Shown: piece by piece, positions 1-7,972 of the stretch | Numbering within the stretch: the stretch's first letter is position 1 | Layout: every line of letters starts with the position of its first letter | Origin: Pseudomonas serbica | Lineage (GTDB): Bacteria > Pseudomonadota > Gammaproteobacteria > Pseudomonadales > Pseudomonadaceae | Assembly (NCBI RefSeq): GCF_028823535.1 | Contig: NZ_JAQIYM010000010.1 | Coordinates: forward strand, 1 to 64,000 | DNA: 64,000 bases | Direction of reading: 5' to 3' | Notes under the pieces: generated by a model | The model's input: the letters and a program-made list of their open reading frames with translations, nothing else | Told to the model about the DNA's origin: nothing | The model's database searches: none | Position numbers and translations under genes: made by a program

Positions 1-7
1 CCACTAA

Positions 8-628
8 TTAGGCCTTTTTGGCAGAAGAGCCCTTTTTAGCCACTAAACGCGGGATTCGCCGAGCAACCAGCGGCAACCTCATCATTAACAGCAACGCACC
101 TATCGATGCATAGATAGCCCACTCCTTCAGATCGGCGCGCACTATCCAGAGCATATGCAGCAATCCGAGCACAAGAATCAAATAAGCCAGGCGATGCAGC
201 TTCTTCCAGCGGACTCCCAACCGCCGCTGACTGTATCGATTGGACGTGCACGCCAACGCCAGCAAACACAAGAAACCCAAGGCCCCAACAATGATATACG
301 GACGTTTGCGCAACTCGACACCAAGCTGCGACCAGTCGAAGCCAAGGATAAATGCCAGATAAGCGCTCAAATGCAGGACCACATAAGCAAAACACCAAAG
401 CCCCAGTTGCCGCCGGACGGCAACCCACCCCGCCCAACCGGTGAGCTTTTGCAGCGGCGTCATGCTCAATGTGATGAGCAACAGTACAAGCGTCCCCAAC
501 CCCAACCGGTCTACCAACACCTTGCCAGGGTCAGGACCCAGTACAGCCTGCCAGGCCTGGTACAACCAAAGCAGCGGCCACACCATCGCAGAAACGAAAA
601 CCCCTGTACGCCAGAGCGGATATCGCAT
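8..628 (-). CDS. msrQ: MsrQ, haem-binding membrane subunit of the MsrPQ methionine sulfoxide reductase
   Basis: This 206-residue inner-membrane haem protein passes electrons from the respiratory chain or flavin reductase to periplasmic MsrP, which repairs oxidised methionines. Several hydrophobic helices are visible. Candidate haem-ligand histidines sit in the VVLHLSAYL and KKLHRLAYL...LLHML segments, as in the YedZ/ferric-reductase-like family. The ATG at 628 overlaps the msrP stop codon (TGATG), so the two genes are translationally coupled and form one operon. The length is normal for the family. The gene ends almost at the left edge of the window, but its stop codon is inside. Confidence 0.93.
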   Translation of the reverse strand: MRYPLWRTGVFVSAMVWPLLWLYQAWQAVLGPDPGKVLVDRLGLGTLVLLLITLSMTPLQKLTGWAGWVAVRRQLGLWCFAYVVLHLSAYLAFILGFDWSQLGVELRKRPYIIVGALGFLCLLALACTSNRYSQRRLGVRWKKLHRLAYLILVLGLLHMLWIVRADLKEWAIYASIGALLLMMRLPLVARRIPRLVAKKGSSAKKA

Positions 629-1641
629 CAATAGTTCTTCCGCAGATCGAGCCCTGCATATAAAGAAGCGACTTCATCCGCATAGCCATTAAACATCAAC
701 GTGTCACGCACATTCGGCTTGAACAGGCCACTCGGCAATCGGCGCTCGCGGGCCTGGGTCCAGCGCGGGTGATCAACCTCAGGGTTCACGTTTGCGTAGA
801 AGCCGTACTCATCCGAGGCAATACTCTGCCAGGTGGTTTTTGGCTGCTCACTCACCAGGCTTATCCGCACAATGGACTTGATGCTTTTAAACCCGTACTT
901 CCATGGCACCACCAAACGCAGGGGCGCCCCGTTCTGATTTGGCAACTCACGCCCATACATCCCCACCGCCAGTATTGCCAGCGGATTCATTGCCTCGTCC
1001 AATCGCAGCCCTTCTACATAAGGCCAGTCGATCAAGGCAAACCCTGACCGTTGCCCTGGCATGCTCTTGGGATCTTGAAGGGTCTCGAAACGAATAAACC
1101 TGGCTTTTGACGTGGGCTCTACCTGGTTAAGCAACGCCGAAATGGGAAAGCCTATCCATGGAATCACCATCGACCATGCCTCCACGCAACGCAGACGGTA
1201 GATGCGTTCCTCCAGTTGATAAGGCTTCATGAAGTCTTCCAGTGCATACCGCCCCGGCTTGCCCACCTCCCCGTCCACGACCACGCTCCAGGGTTCGGTC
1301 TTCAGCGCACCGGCATTGGCAGCCGGGTCCCCCTTGTCGGCACCGAACTCATAAAAGTTGTTGTAGTGCGTTGCGTCTTTGAACGGTGTGATCGCTTCAT
1401 CCTTCACGCTGACGGCTCCCCACCGGGTGGCAGGAAGCTTTTCGTCAAACCAGGAAGGTGCCTTGCCAGGCTCGACATCAGGGTAACGCGCCGCTTCAGC
1501 GGCCACAGCCCATCGAGGCAGGCTGTTCACAGCCAATCCGGCCACGGCAGCGCCCAATACATGGCGCCTGGAAAGATAGAAGGGTTCAGGCGTGACGTCC
1601 GACTCATGGCAGTCGGACGCTTTTGGGACTTTGATCAGCAT
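628..1641 (-). CDS. msrP: MsrP, periplasmic molybdopterin methionine sulfoxide reductase catalytic subunit
   Basis: The product has 337 residues and is the YedY/MsrP-type molybdoenzyme that reduces protein-bound methionine sulfoxide in the periplasm. A twin-arginine signal (SRRHVLGA, arginines near residues 25-26) shows export in the folded state with cofactor. The segment YRLRCVEAW holds the cysteine (about residue 152) expected to ligate molybdenum. The Shine-Dalgarno GGAG lies 5 nt before the ATG. It is the first gene of the msrPQ pair. In the pseudomonads I know, msrPQ lies beside pssA and ilvC, as here. Confidence 0.95.
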   Translation of the reverse strand: MLIKVPKASDCHESDVTPEPFYLSRRHVLGAAVAGLAVNSLPRWAVAAEAARYPDVEPGKAPSWFDEKLPATRWGAVSVKDEAITPFKDATHYNNFYEFGADKGDPAANAGALKTEPWSVVVDGEVGKPGRYALEDFMKPYQLEERIYRLRCVEAWSMVIPWIGFPISALLNQVEPTSKARFIRFETLQDPKSMPGQRSGFALIDWPYVEGLRLDEAMNPLAILAVGMYGRELPNQNGAPLRLVVPWKYGFKSIKSIVRISLVSEQPKTTWQSIASDEYGFYANVNPEVDHPRWTQARERRLPSGLFKPNVRDTLMFNGYADEVASLYAGLDLRKNY

Positions 1642-1704
1642 GGCTACTCCGCAGCATTGGAGAACAGACGCACCAACGTACTGCGGAGTATGAGGGAAAT
1701 TACA

Positions 1705-2562
1705 TCACTCGGCGCTTTTGCGCCGACGAAGATGTAACAGGTATTGCACCGGCCCGGAGGCTGCGTAACCGAGGAAAACCAGGAGCAGGATACGCGGCGG
1801 ATCACTGAACACGACGGCAAACACCAACACCACGGCCAGGATCGCCACGAAAGGTACGCGCCCTTTCAGGTCCAGCTCCTTGAAGCTGTTGTACTTGATG
1901 TTGCTGACCATCAGCATGCCGGCCGCCGCTACCATCAGAGCAACCAGGAAGGACATCTTGGAACCCTGGATGCCGTAATCGCTGAACGCCCACACAATCC
2001 CCGCCACCACCCCGGCGGCGGCCGGGCTGGCCAGGCCGATGAAATAGCGCTTGTCGGCGGTACCGACCTGGGTATTGAAACGCGCCAGGCGCAACGCCGC
2101 GCCCGCTACATAGATGAAGGCGACCATCCAGCCGACCTTGCCCATGTCGCCCAGGGCCCAGCCAAAGGCGAGCAATGCCGGCGCCACGCCAAAGGCGACC
2201 ATGTCCGACAGCGAGTCGTACTCGGCACCAAAGGCACTCTGGGTATTGGTCATGCGGGCAACACGGCCATCGAGGCCGTCGAGTACCATGGCCACGAAAA
2301 TCGCAATGGCGGCAAACGCGAAGTACTTGCTCGCACCGATCGAGTCACCAGCGCTCAAGGCAGCCTGTGCACTCATCGAGTTGATGATGGAATAGAAACC
2401 TGCGAACAGGTTCGCAGTGGTAAACAGATTCGGCAGAAGATAGATACCACGATGCCGGACTTTACGGCCTTCAGCATCATGCCCTTCTTCGACATGCTCA
2501 TCGATGGGCAGCAGGCTTTCGGCGTCAGAGGCCTGGTTTGGCTCTTCGGGACGTTCGCTCAT
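1705..2562 (-). CDS. pssA: CDP-diacylglycerol-serine O-phosphatidyltransferase
   Basis: This integral membrane enzyme makes phosphatidylserine from CDP-diacylglycerol and serine, the first committed step to phosphatidylethanolamine. The CDP-alcohol phosphotransferase signature is complete: DGLDGRVAR, then eight residues, then GAEYDSLSD. Several hydrophobic helices follow. I chose the second of two nearby ATGs (2562, 285 residues) because AAGG lies 8 nt upstream of it and only about 3 nt upstream of the ATG at 2568. The N-terminus is charged and rich in E/D, as in type II PssA proteins. It is separated from ilvC by that gene's terminator. Confidence 0.93.
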   Translation of the reverse strand: MSERPEEPNQASDAESLLPIDEHVEEGHDAEGRKVRHRGIYLLPNLFTTANLFAGFYSIINSMSAQAALSAGDSIGASKYFAFAAIAIFVAMVLDGLDGRVARMTNTQSAFGAEYDSLSDMVAFGVAPALLAFGWALGDMGKVGWMVAFIYVAGAALRLARFNTQVGTADKRYFIGLASPAAAGVVAGIVWAFSDYGIQGSKMSFLVALMVAAAGMLMVSNIKYNSFKELDLKGRVPFVAILAVVLVFAVVFSDPPRILLLVFLGYAASGPVQYLLHLRRRKSAE

Positions 2563-2663
2563 GGACATTACCTTGCAACAGGGTGGAAAGTTTCGACAGG
2601 TGTCTGGGACGACGGTTCGACCGCAAACGATGCAGCTTTATACCAGAACCGGTCACCCAAACG

Positions 2664-2690
2664 AAAAAACGCGGCCTAAGCCGCGTTTTT
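2664..2690 (-). terminator. Rho-independent terminator of the ilvIHC operon
   Basis: Inverted repeat AAAAACGCGGC / GCCGCGTTTTT with a 4-nt loop (CTAA). It gives a U-run in either direction and lies 17 nt after the ilvC stop codon. It can act bidirectionally and insulates ilvC from pssA. Confidence 0.85.
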
Positions 2691-2706
2691 CGTACAAGCG
2701 CTCGAC

Positions 2707-3723
2707 TTAGTTTTTGGCTTTGTCGACGATCTTGTTGGCACCGATCCACGGCATCATGGAGCGCAGTTGCTCGCCGATGACTTCGATACCGTGCGCGGCG
2801 TTGTTACGACGCTTGGCGGTCATCGAAGGATAGCCGGTAGCGCCTTCGCTGATGAACATCTTGGCGTATTCGCCGTCCTGAATACGTTTCAGGGCGTTGC
2901 GCATCGCCTGACGGGACTCGGCGTTGATGACTTCCGGACCGGTCACGTACTCGCCGTATTCGGCGTTGTTGGAGATCGAGTAGTTCATGTTGGCGATGCC
3001 GCCTTCGTACATGAGGTCAACGATCAGCTTCAGTTCGTGCAGGCACTCGAAGTAGGCCATTTCCGGCGCGTAGCCAGCTTCAACCAACGTTTCGAAACCG
3101 GCCTTGACCAGTTCAACGGTACCGCCGCACAGAACGGCCTGTTCGCCGAACAGGTCGGTTTCAGTCTCGTCCTTGAAGGTGGTTTCGATGATGCCGGTAC
3201 GACCGCCACCCACGCCAGCTGCGTAGGACAGTGCCACGTTTTTAGCGTTGCCCGAAGCGTCCTGGTAGATAGCGATCAGGTCAGGGATGCCGCCGCCTTT
3301 CACGAACTCGGAACGTACGGTGTGGCCTGGAGCCTTCGGTGCGATCATGATCACGTCGAGGTCAGCGCGCGGAACAACCTGGTTGTAGTGGATCGCGAAG
3401 CCGTGGGAGAAGGCCAGGGTGGCGCCTTTCTTGATGTTCGGCTCGATTTCGTTCTTGTACAGGGAAGACTGGAACTCGTCCGGGGTCAGGATCATGACCA
3501 GGTCGGCAGCAGCAACAGCGGAAGCAACGTCAGTCACTTTCAAGCCGTGGGCTTCAGCCTTGGCAACAGTGGCCGAGCCTTTGCGCAGGCCAACAGTCAC
3601 GTCAACGCCGGAGTCTTTCAGGTTGCACGCTTGAGCGTGACCCTGGGAACCGTAACCGATGATGGCAACTTTCTTGCCCTGGATGATCGACAGGTCGCAG
3701 TCTTTATCGTAGAAAACTTTCAT
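2707..3723 (-). CDS. ilvC: Ketol-acid reductoisomerase (NADP+)
   Basis: The product has 338 residues, the length of class I (short) KARI. It catalyses isomerisation and NADPH reduction of acetolactate or acetohydroxybutyrate in valine, leucine and isoleucine synthesis. The N-terminal Rossmann glycine motif IIGYGSQGHA is at about residues 23-32. The knotted C-terminal domain carries acidic metal ligands, for example in KDETETDLFGEQ. The strong ribosome site is GAGGGGAAATTC-ATG. It is the last gene of ilvI-ilvH-ilvC and is followed by a strong terminator. Confidence 0.97.
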   Translation of the reverse strand: MKVFYDKDCDLSIIQGKKVAIIGYGSQGHAQACNLKDSGVDVTVGLRKGSATVAKAEAHGLKVTDVASAVAAADLVMILTPDEFQSSLYKNEIEPNIKKGATLAFSHGFAIHYNQVVPRADLDVIMIAPKAPGHTVRSEFVKGGGIPDLIAIYQDASGNAKNVALSYAAGVGGGRTGIIETTFKDETETDLFGEQAVLCGGTVELVKAGFETLVEAGYAPEMAYFECLHELKLIVDLMYEGGIANMNYSISNNAEYGEYVTGPEVINAESRQAMRNALKRIQDGEYAKMFISEGATGYPSMTAKRRNNAAHGIEVIGEQLRSMMPWIGANKIVDKAKN

Positions 3724-3768
3724 GAATTTCCCCTCTATCAGGCCGTTCAGGCCATTCGCTAATTTGGT

Positions 3769-4260
3769 TTAGATGCTGAGTACTTTGTCGCCGCGGGCGA
3801 TACCGGTGACGCCACTGCGGACGGTCTCCAGGATCGAGGCGGTGCCAATGGACTGGATGAAGCTGTCGAGCTTGTCGCTGGTACCGGTCAATTGAACGGT
3901 ATATACGCTGGCACTGACATCGACGATCTGTCCACGGTAAATATCGGTGGTGCGCTTGATCTCGGCGCGCTGGGCGCCGGTGGCCTTGACCTTGACCAGC
4001 ATCAGTTCGCGCTCGATGTGAGCACTTTCCGACAGGTCGACCAGTTTGACCACTTCGATCAGCTTGTTCAGGTTCTTGGTGATCTGCTCGATGACTTCAT
4101 CGTGACCAACAGTGGTCAGCGTCAGACGCGACAGGGTCGGGTCTTCGGTTGGCGCCACGGTCAGGCTTTCAATGTTGTAGTTGCGCTGCGAGAACAGGCC
4201 GACTACACGAGACAAAGCGCCAGGTTCGTTTTCCAGAAGCAAGGAAATTATGTGCCGCAT
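3769..4260 (-). CDS. ilvH: Acetolactate synthase small (regulatory) subunit
   Basis: This 163-residue regulatory subunit carries the N-terminal ACT domain (MRHIISLLLENEPGALSRV) that binds valine for feedback control, and the C-terminal ALS_ss_C domain. A longer frame exists upstream, but homologues begin at MRHII. The ATG at 4260 sits 2 nt after the ilvI stop codon, so the two subunits are almost certainly coupled. It partners the IlvI large subunit encoded next to it. Confidence 0.96.
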   Translation of the reverse strand: MRHIISLLLENEPGALSRVVGLFSQRNYNIESLTVAPTEDPTLSRLTLTTVGHDEVIEQITKNLNKLIEVVKLVDLSESAHIERELMLVKVKATGAQRAEIKRTTDIYRGQIVDVSASVYTVQLTGTSDKLDSFIQSIGTASILETVRSGVTGIARGDKVLSI

Positions 4261-4262
4261 GA

Positions 4263-5987
4263 TTAAGTACGCTCCGTCTTGCTCAGCCACATATCGCGCA
4301 TGGAGCCGTCTTTGATCTGCATCGGGTAGACGTGCTCGCTGGTGTCGACCGAAATATCGATCACCACCAGGCGATCTTTCATGGCGAACGCCTCTTCCAT
4401 CTTCGACTTCAAATCTTTCGAATCGGTGATGCGCACGCCAACGTGGCCGTAGGCCTCTGCCAGCTTGACGAAATCAGGCAGCGATTCCATGTAGGAATGA
4501 GAATGGCGGCTGCCGTAGCTCATGTCCTGCCATTGGCGAACCATGCCCAGTACACCGTTGTTCAGGATGACGATTTTTACCGGCAAACCGTATTGCAGGC
4601 AGGTCGACAGTTCCTGAATGTTCATCTGGATGCTGCCCTCGCCCGTTACGCAGGCGACGTCGTCATCCGGAAAGCTCAACTTGATGCCCATGGCTGCTGG
4701 GAAACCGAAGCCCATGGTGCCCAGGCCACCGGAGTTGATCCAGCGGTTCGGCTTGTTGAACTTGTAGTATTGCGCCGCGAACATCTGATGCTGGCCCACG
4801 TCGGACGCAACAAAAGCATCGCCCTTGGTCACTTCGCACAGGGTTTCGATCACGGCTTGCGGCTTGATGACACTGCCGTCGCCCTTGTCATAAGGGAACA
4901 GGCCGCGGTCGCCGCGCCACTCGTCAATCTGCTTCCACCAGCTGGCAACGGACTCCTTGTTCGGGGTCTCGCCGATTTCCTTGAGGATCGCGACCATTTC
5001 GGTCAGGACGCTCTCGACCGGACCCACGATAGGCACATCGGCCTTGATGGTCTTGGAGATCGAAGCCGGGTCGATGTCGATGTGAATGATCTTGGCGTTC
5101 GGGCAGAACTTCGATGCGCCGTTGATGACGCGGTCGTCGAAACGTGCGCCGACGGCCAGGATCACGTCAGCATGGTGCATCGCCAGGTTGGCGGTGTAGC
5201 TGCCGTGCATGCCCAGCATGCCGATGAACTGACGGTCGGTGCCAGGGTAGCCACCCAGGCCCATCAGGGTGTTGGTCACTGGCAGGTTGAGCATTTTCGC
5301 CAACTCGGTGAGCGGCGCGGAGCCACCCCCCAGGATGACGCCACCGCCCGAATACAGCACAGGACGCTTGGCCGCCAGGAGCATTTCTGCCGCCTTGCGG
5401 ATTTGCCCCGAGTGGCCACGTACGGCCGGGCTGTAGGAGCGCAGCTTGGCTTTTTTCGGGAAGACGTATTCGAACTTCTCGGCCGGGTTGGTCATGTCTT
5501 TCGGGATATCGACAACGACAGGACCAGGACGACCGGATTGCGCCAGGTAGAAGGCTTTCTTCATGACTTCCGGGATTTCCGACGCGTGCTTGATCATGAA
5601 GCTGTGTTTCACGATCGGCCGGGAGATACCGATCATGTCGGTTTCCTGGAAGGCGTCGGTACCGACCATGGTGCTCGGCACCTGGCCGGAAATCACCACC
5701 ATCGGAATGGAGTCCATGTAGGCCGTGGCGATACCGGTGATAGCGTTGGTTGCGCCCGGGCCGGAGGTCACCAGTACCACGCCGGCTTTACCGGTGGCAC
5801 GGGCGTAGCCGTCAGCCATATGAGTCGCAGCCTGCTCATGACGAACCAGGATGTGGGTCACTTCCGGTTCTTTGAACAGGGCATCGTAGACATGAAGAAG
5901 AGCACCACCCGGGTACCCGTAGATATATTTGACGCCTTCGTCACGCAAAAAGCGGACGAGCATCTCACCGCCAGATAAAAGCTCCAC
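4263..5987 (-). CDS. ilvI: Acetolactate synthase large (catalytic) subunit, isozyme III type
   Basis: This thiamine-diphosphate enzyme condenses pyruvate with pyruvate or 2-oxobutyrate, the first shared step of branched-chain amino acid synthesis. Visible features are the cofactor-activating glutamate in RHEQAATHM (about residue 51), the central FAD/TPP middle domain, and a TPP motif that reads GEG...NN rather than the usual GDG...NN. I take GTG at 5987 as the start (574 residues) because AGAGGTG lies 6 nt upstream. The other in-frame GTG, three codons earlier, is part of that ribosome site. It heads the ilvIHC operon. Confidence 0.95.
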   Translation of the reverse strand: MELLSGGEMLVRFLRDEGVKYIYGYPGGALLHVYDALFKEPEVTHILVRHEQAATHMADGYARATGKAGVVLVTSGPGATNAITGIATAYMDSIPMVVISGQVPSTMVGTDAFQETDMIGISRPIVKHSFMIKHASEIPEVMKKAFYLAQSGRPGPVVVDIPKDMTNPAEKFEYVFPKKAKLRSYSPAVRGHSGQIRKAAEMLLAAKRPVLYSGGGVILGGGSAPLTELAKMLNLPVTNTLMGLGGYPGTDRQFIGMLGMHGSYTANLAMHHADVILAVGARFDDRVINGASKFCPNAKIIHIDIDPASISKTIKADVPIVGPVESVLTEMVAILKEIGETPNKESVASWWKQIDEWRGDRGLFPYDKGDGSVIKPQAVIETLCEVTKGDAFVASDVGQHQMFAAQYYKFNKPNRWINSGGLGTMGFGFPAAMGIKLSFPDDDVACVTGEGSIQMNIQELSTCLQYGLPVKIVILNNGVLGMVRQWQDMSYGSRHSHSYMESLPDFVKLAEAYGHVGVRITDSKDLKSKMEEAFAMKDRLVVIDISVDTSEHVYPMQIKDGSMRDMWLSKTERT

Positions 5988-6383
5988 GTTGTTCACCTCT
6001 AAAACGCCAGAATACCGCCCACAAAAGGACGGGTCTTAATAGGTTTACTTCTCAGCAGAGCATGAGCGACGGTGGTCGCCGACTACGTCAGCACTGACTG
6101 AGCAAGTATTGGGATCGTCCCAAGTGTTGCGGGCCTTTCCCACCCAGCGCGAGGTAACGCGTTGCGGGTGTAACAGGTCGGCGCGGATGTGCGCCTCATG
6201 ATCTGCCGAGTGGGTCTGCTTCTGGCAGTCCCTCTACAGCGGACTTTGGATTCTTCTGTTTCGTCCCCTGCAAGTCAAGTCGTCTATGAGGTTTATTCTA
6301 CTAACCACATGAGAACGCAAGAAAAAACCTGTAAACACCCAGTGTGTTAGCTTCAATTGCGCAACTTTTGACTAGGAATTGGC
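5988..6383. other. Intergenic region between divergent ilvI and the DUF4124 gene
   Basis: About 395 nt hold the ilvIHC leader and promoter on the minus strand, plus the promoter and ribosome site of the rightward DUF4124 gene (AGGA 6 nt before its ATG). On the minus strand an ATG at about 6197 opens a frame of roughly 38 codons with no recognisable family and no strong ribosome site. I do not call it a gene. No tRNA or known riboswitch is seen. Confidence 0.6.
6250..6278 (-). promoter_or_regulatory. Candidate sigma-70 promoter of ilvIHC
   Basis: On the minus strand TTGACT (6278-6273), a 17-nt spacer and AAGAAT (6255-6250) form a reasonable promoter. It would give a leader of about 255 nt before ilvI. 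The leader contains a small GCGAC/GTCGC hairpin and a possible short reading frame, but no run of Ile/Val/Leu codons of the classical attenuator kind. Prediction only. Confidence 0.4.
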
Positions 6384-6809
6384 ATGCGTACGCACTTCTT
6401 CATCGCCGGCCTGATGGCCATCCTCAGCCCGCTGTCCATGGCGGCGCAGATTTACCAGTGGGTCGACGCCCAGGGCGTTACCCATTTCGATGCGCAACCA
6501 CCCAGGGATCAGCCATCCACGACCATCGTCACGCCCGCCTCCCCCTCTGGCAAACCTGGCAACGCCGCGCACAGCGGCGCCATTGGCGACCAGCAGGCCA
6601 TCGACAAGTCGGTCAAGCAGCAGGTGGCCGAGCAACAGAATCAGTTGAAGGTTTTTTGCGAACAGGCACGAACGAACCTGGCGCAGTTGCAGAATAATCC
6701 GCGCTTGAGGGAGGAAGTGGATGGCCAGATGCGGCGCCTGGATGACTCCCAACGCCAGGAACGCATCGGTGAAACGCAGAAACAGATTGCGAATAACTGC
6801 CGACGATGA
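6384..6809 (+). CDS. DUF4124 domain protein, exported
   Basis: The product has 141 residues with an N-terminal signal peptide (cleavage likely after SMA or SMAA). Next comes the DUF4124 core, recognisable from QIYQWVDAQGVTHFDAQPP. The rest is a charged, glutamine-rich tail likely to be helical (about residues 75-141). The molecular function of the family is unknown; it is presumed periplasmic. AGGA sits 6 nt before the ATG. In pseudomonads it commonly stands divergently from ilvI, as here. An AACATTCAA/TTGAATGTT hairpin follows the gene. Confidence 0.85.
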   Translation: MRTHFFIAGLMAILSPLSMAAQIYQWVDAQGVTHFDAQPPRDQPSTTIVTPASPSGKPGNAAHSGAIGDQQAIDKSVKQQVAEQQNQLKVFCEQARTNLAQLQNNPRLREEVDGQMRRLDDSQRQERIGETQKQIANNCRR

Positions 6810-6815
6810 GGGCAC

Positions 6816-6841
6816 AACATTCAATGGATCCGTTGAATGTT
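6816..6841. repeat. Hairpin after the DUF4124 gene
   Basis: Perfect inverted repeat AACATTCAA / TTGAATGTT with an 8-nt centre, just after the stop codon at 6809. No U-run follows, so it is a weak terminator candidate at best. The stretch that follows (GTGAGCAAGCTTGCCCC) resembles half of the REP-like elements found elsewhere in this window. Confidence 0.45.
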
Positions 6842-6886
6842 ACACCGCCATCGTGAGCAAGCTTGCCCCTATTAGGGGGCCGGCGT

Positions 6887-7222
6887 TCAGCGGGAGGCGG
6901 TAATCAGTTGATCGAACTCTTTGAGCAACACCTGCAGCTGACGATCCCTGCCCTGGACATTGCGCCCGGCAAAGACCATTTCTGCCATCTCCTGGATACC
7001 CGATGCGTTCGGCAATGGCAGATCCTGTTCGAGGATCATCTTCATGCGCGGCAGGAAGATCCATTGCAGCCACTGCTCGAAGTCCAGCGTATCGACCGAA
7101 AATGGCTCGACACTGGACAGCGCTTCAGCGGATGGCGGGACCTCGTCCCACCACCCTTGCACTCGCAACTCACGTTCGATCAACAGCAGCTGATCGGCGA
7201 TTTGAAGAAAGCGTGCATCCAT
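6887..7222 (-). CDS. YqcC family protein
   Basis: This 111-residue protein of the YqcC (DUF446) family is mainly alpha-helical, with the conserved WLQWIFLPRM segment in its middle. The function is not established. In enterobacteria yqcC is next to the pseudouridine synthase truC; here it follows lpoP. The ATG at 7222 overlaps the lpoP stop codon (TGATG), so it is co-translated with that gene. A GTG one codon upstream is possible but less likely. Confidence 0.85.
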   Translation of the reverse strand: MDARFLQIADQLLLIERELRVQGWWDEVPPSAEALSSVEPFSVDTLDFEQWLQWIFLPRMKMILEQDLPLPNASGIQEMAEMVFAGRNVQGRDRQLQVLLKEFDQLITASR

Positions 7223-7956
7223 CACGAAGTAACCTTGGCTTTTTGACGAGCCAGTGCCGCGCCCGCGGAATCACCCTGCTTCTCACGCGCCTGGGCAATC
7301 AGCTCCCACAGGCTGGCTTGAAGTGCCGGCCGCCCGTTGGCGAAGGTCAGGCCACGGCGGGCAAATTGCTCGGCTTGCGGCGCATCGCCTTGAGCCATGC
7401 GAACTTGTGCCAGGCGATAAAGCACTTGCGGCTCACGCGGGGCCACACGCTGGGCGCGTTCAAGGCTGGAAGAGGCGCCATTGAGATCACCGCTGGACTG
7501 TTGCTGCTGAGCGGTGGTCAACAGGGCCAGTACCGGACCGTCCAGTTGCTCGTCGGCGGACAGGCCACCGGAACTGGCAGACGGAATCCCGCTCGGCGTC
7601 GAAGGCATGCTGTAGCTGCCCTGATTGACCGGCGCGGACTGAACCGGCGACGTGTCGATCGGCCCCGGGGTAATCGGACCCGGAGTGATAGGGCTGGTGC
7701 TGATCGGTGCCGACGTCACCGCACCACCGCCTGGCACCATCACGACTACACCGGTATCACCTTGTGGAATCGCCTGGGTCTGGGATTGCACAGGACGCTG
7801 TACCGTCGTCTGACGGTATCCGCCGTTCGCCGAAACGCGCTCGCTATTGGAAACCTTGGTGCCGGAGTCCACCACCGGAATCGAGCCGCGCTGGACCGTG
7901 GAGCAACCGCTGAGCAAAGCCACGGCGGTAACCGCTGGAATCAACCACTTGTTCAC
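7222..7956 (-). CDS. lpoP: LpoP-type TPR lipoprotein, activator of PBP1b
   Basis: The product has 244 residues. It has a lipoprotein signal with lipobox LLSGC (Cys about residue 18), and a long disordered linker rich in Pro/Ser/Thr that includes repeated ITPGP units. It ends with tetratricopeptide-like helices (about residues 150-240). In P. aeruginosa the lipoprotein beside mrcB/ponB, LpoP, is the outer-membrane activator of PBP1b, functionally like E. coli LpoB but unrelated in fold. Position, lipobox, linker and TPR all fit. GTG start with AGAGGG 6 nt upstream. It lies 16 nt after mrcB and overlaps yqcC. Confidence 0.85.
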   Translation of the reverse strand: MNKWLIPAVTAVALLSGCSTVQRGSIPVVDSGTKVSNSERVSANGGYRQTTVQRPVQSQTQAIPQGDTGVVVMVPGGGAVTSAPISTSPITPGPITPGPIDTSPVQSAPVNQGSYSMPSTPSGIPSASSGGLSADEQLDGPVLALLTTAQQQQSSGDLNGASSSLERAQRVAPREPQVLYRLAQVRMAQGDAPQAEQFARRGLTFANGRPALQASLWELIAQAREKQGDSAGAALARQKAKVTS

Positions 7957-7972
7957 TTGAAACCCTCTTTGC

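Noticed and set aside
4332..5978. 548-codon open frame antisense to ilvI
   Set aside because: Mirror frame of the acetolactate synthase gene; composition rich in His/Arg/Ala/Asp typical of antisense shadows.
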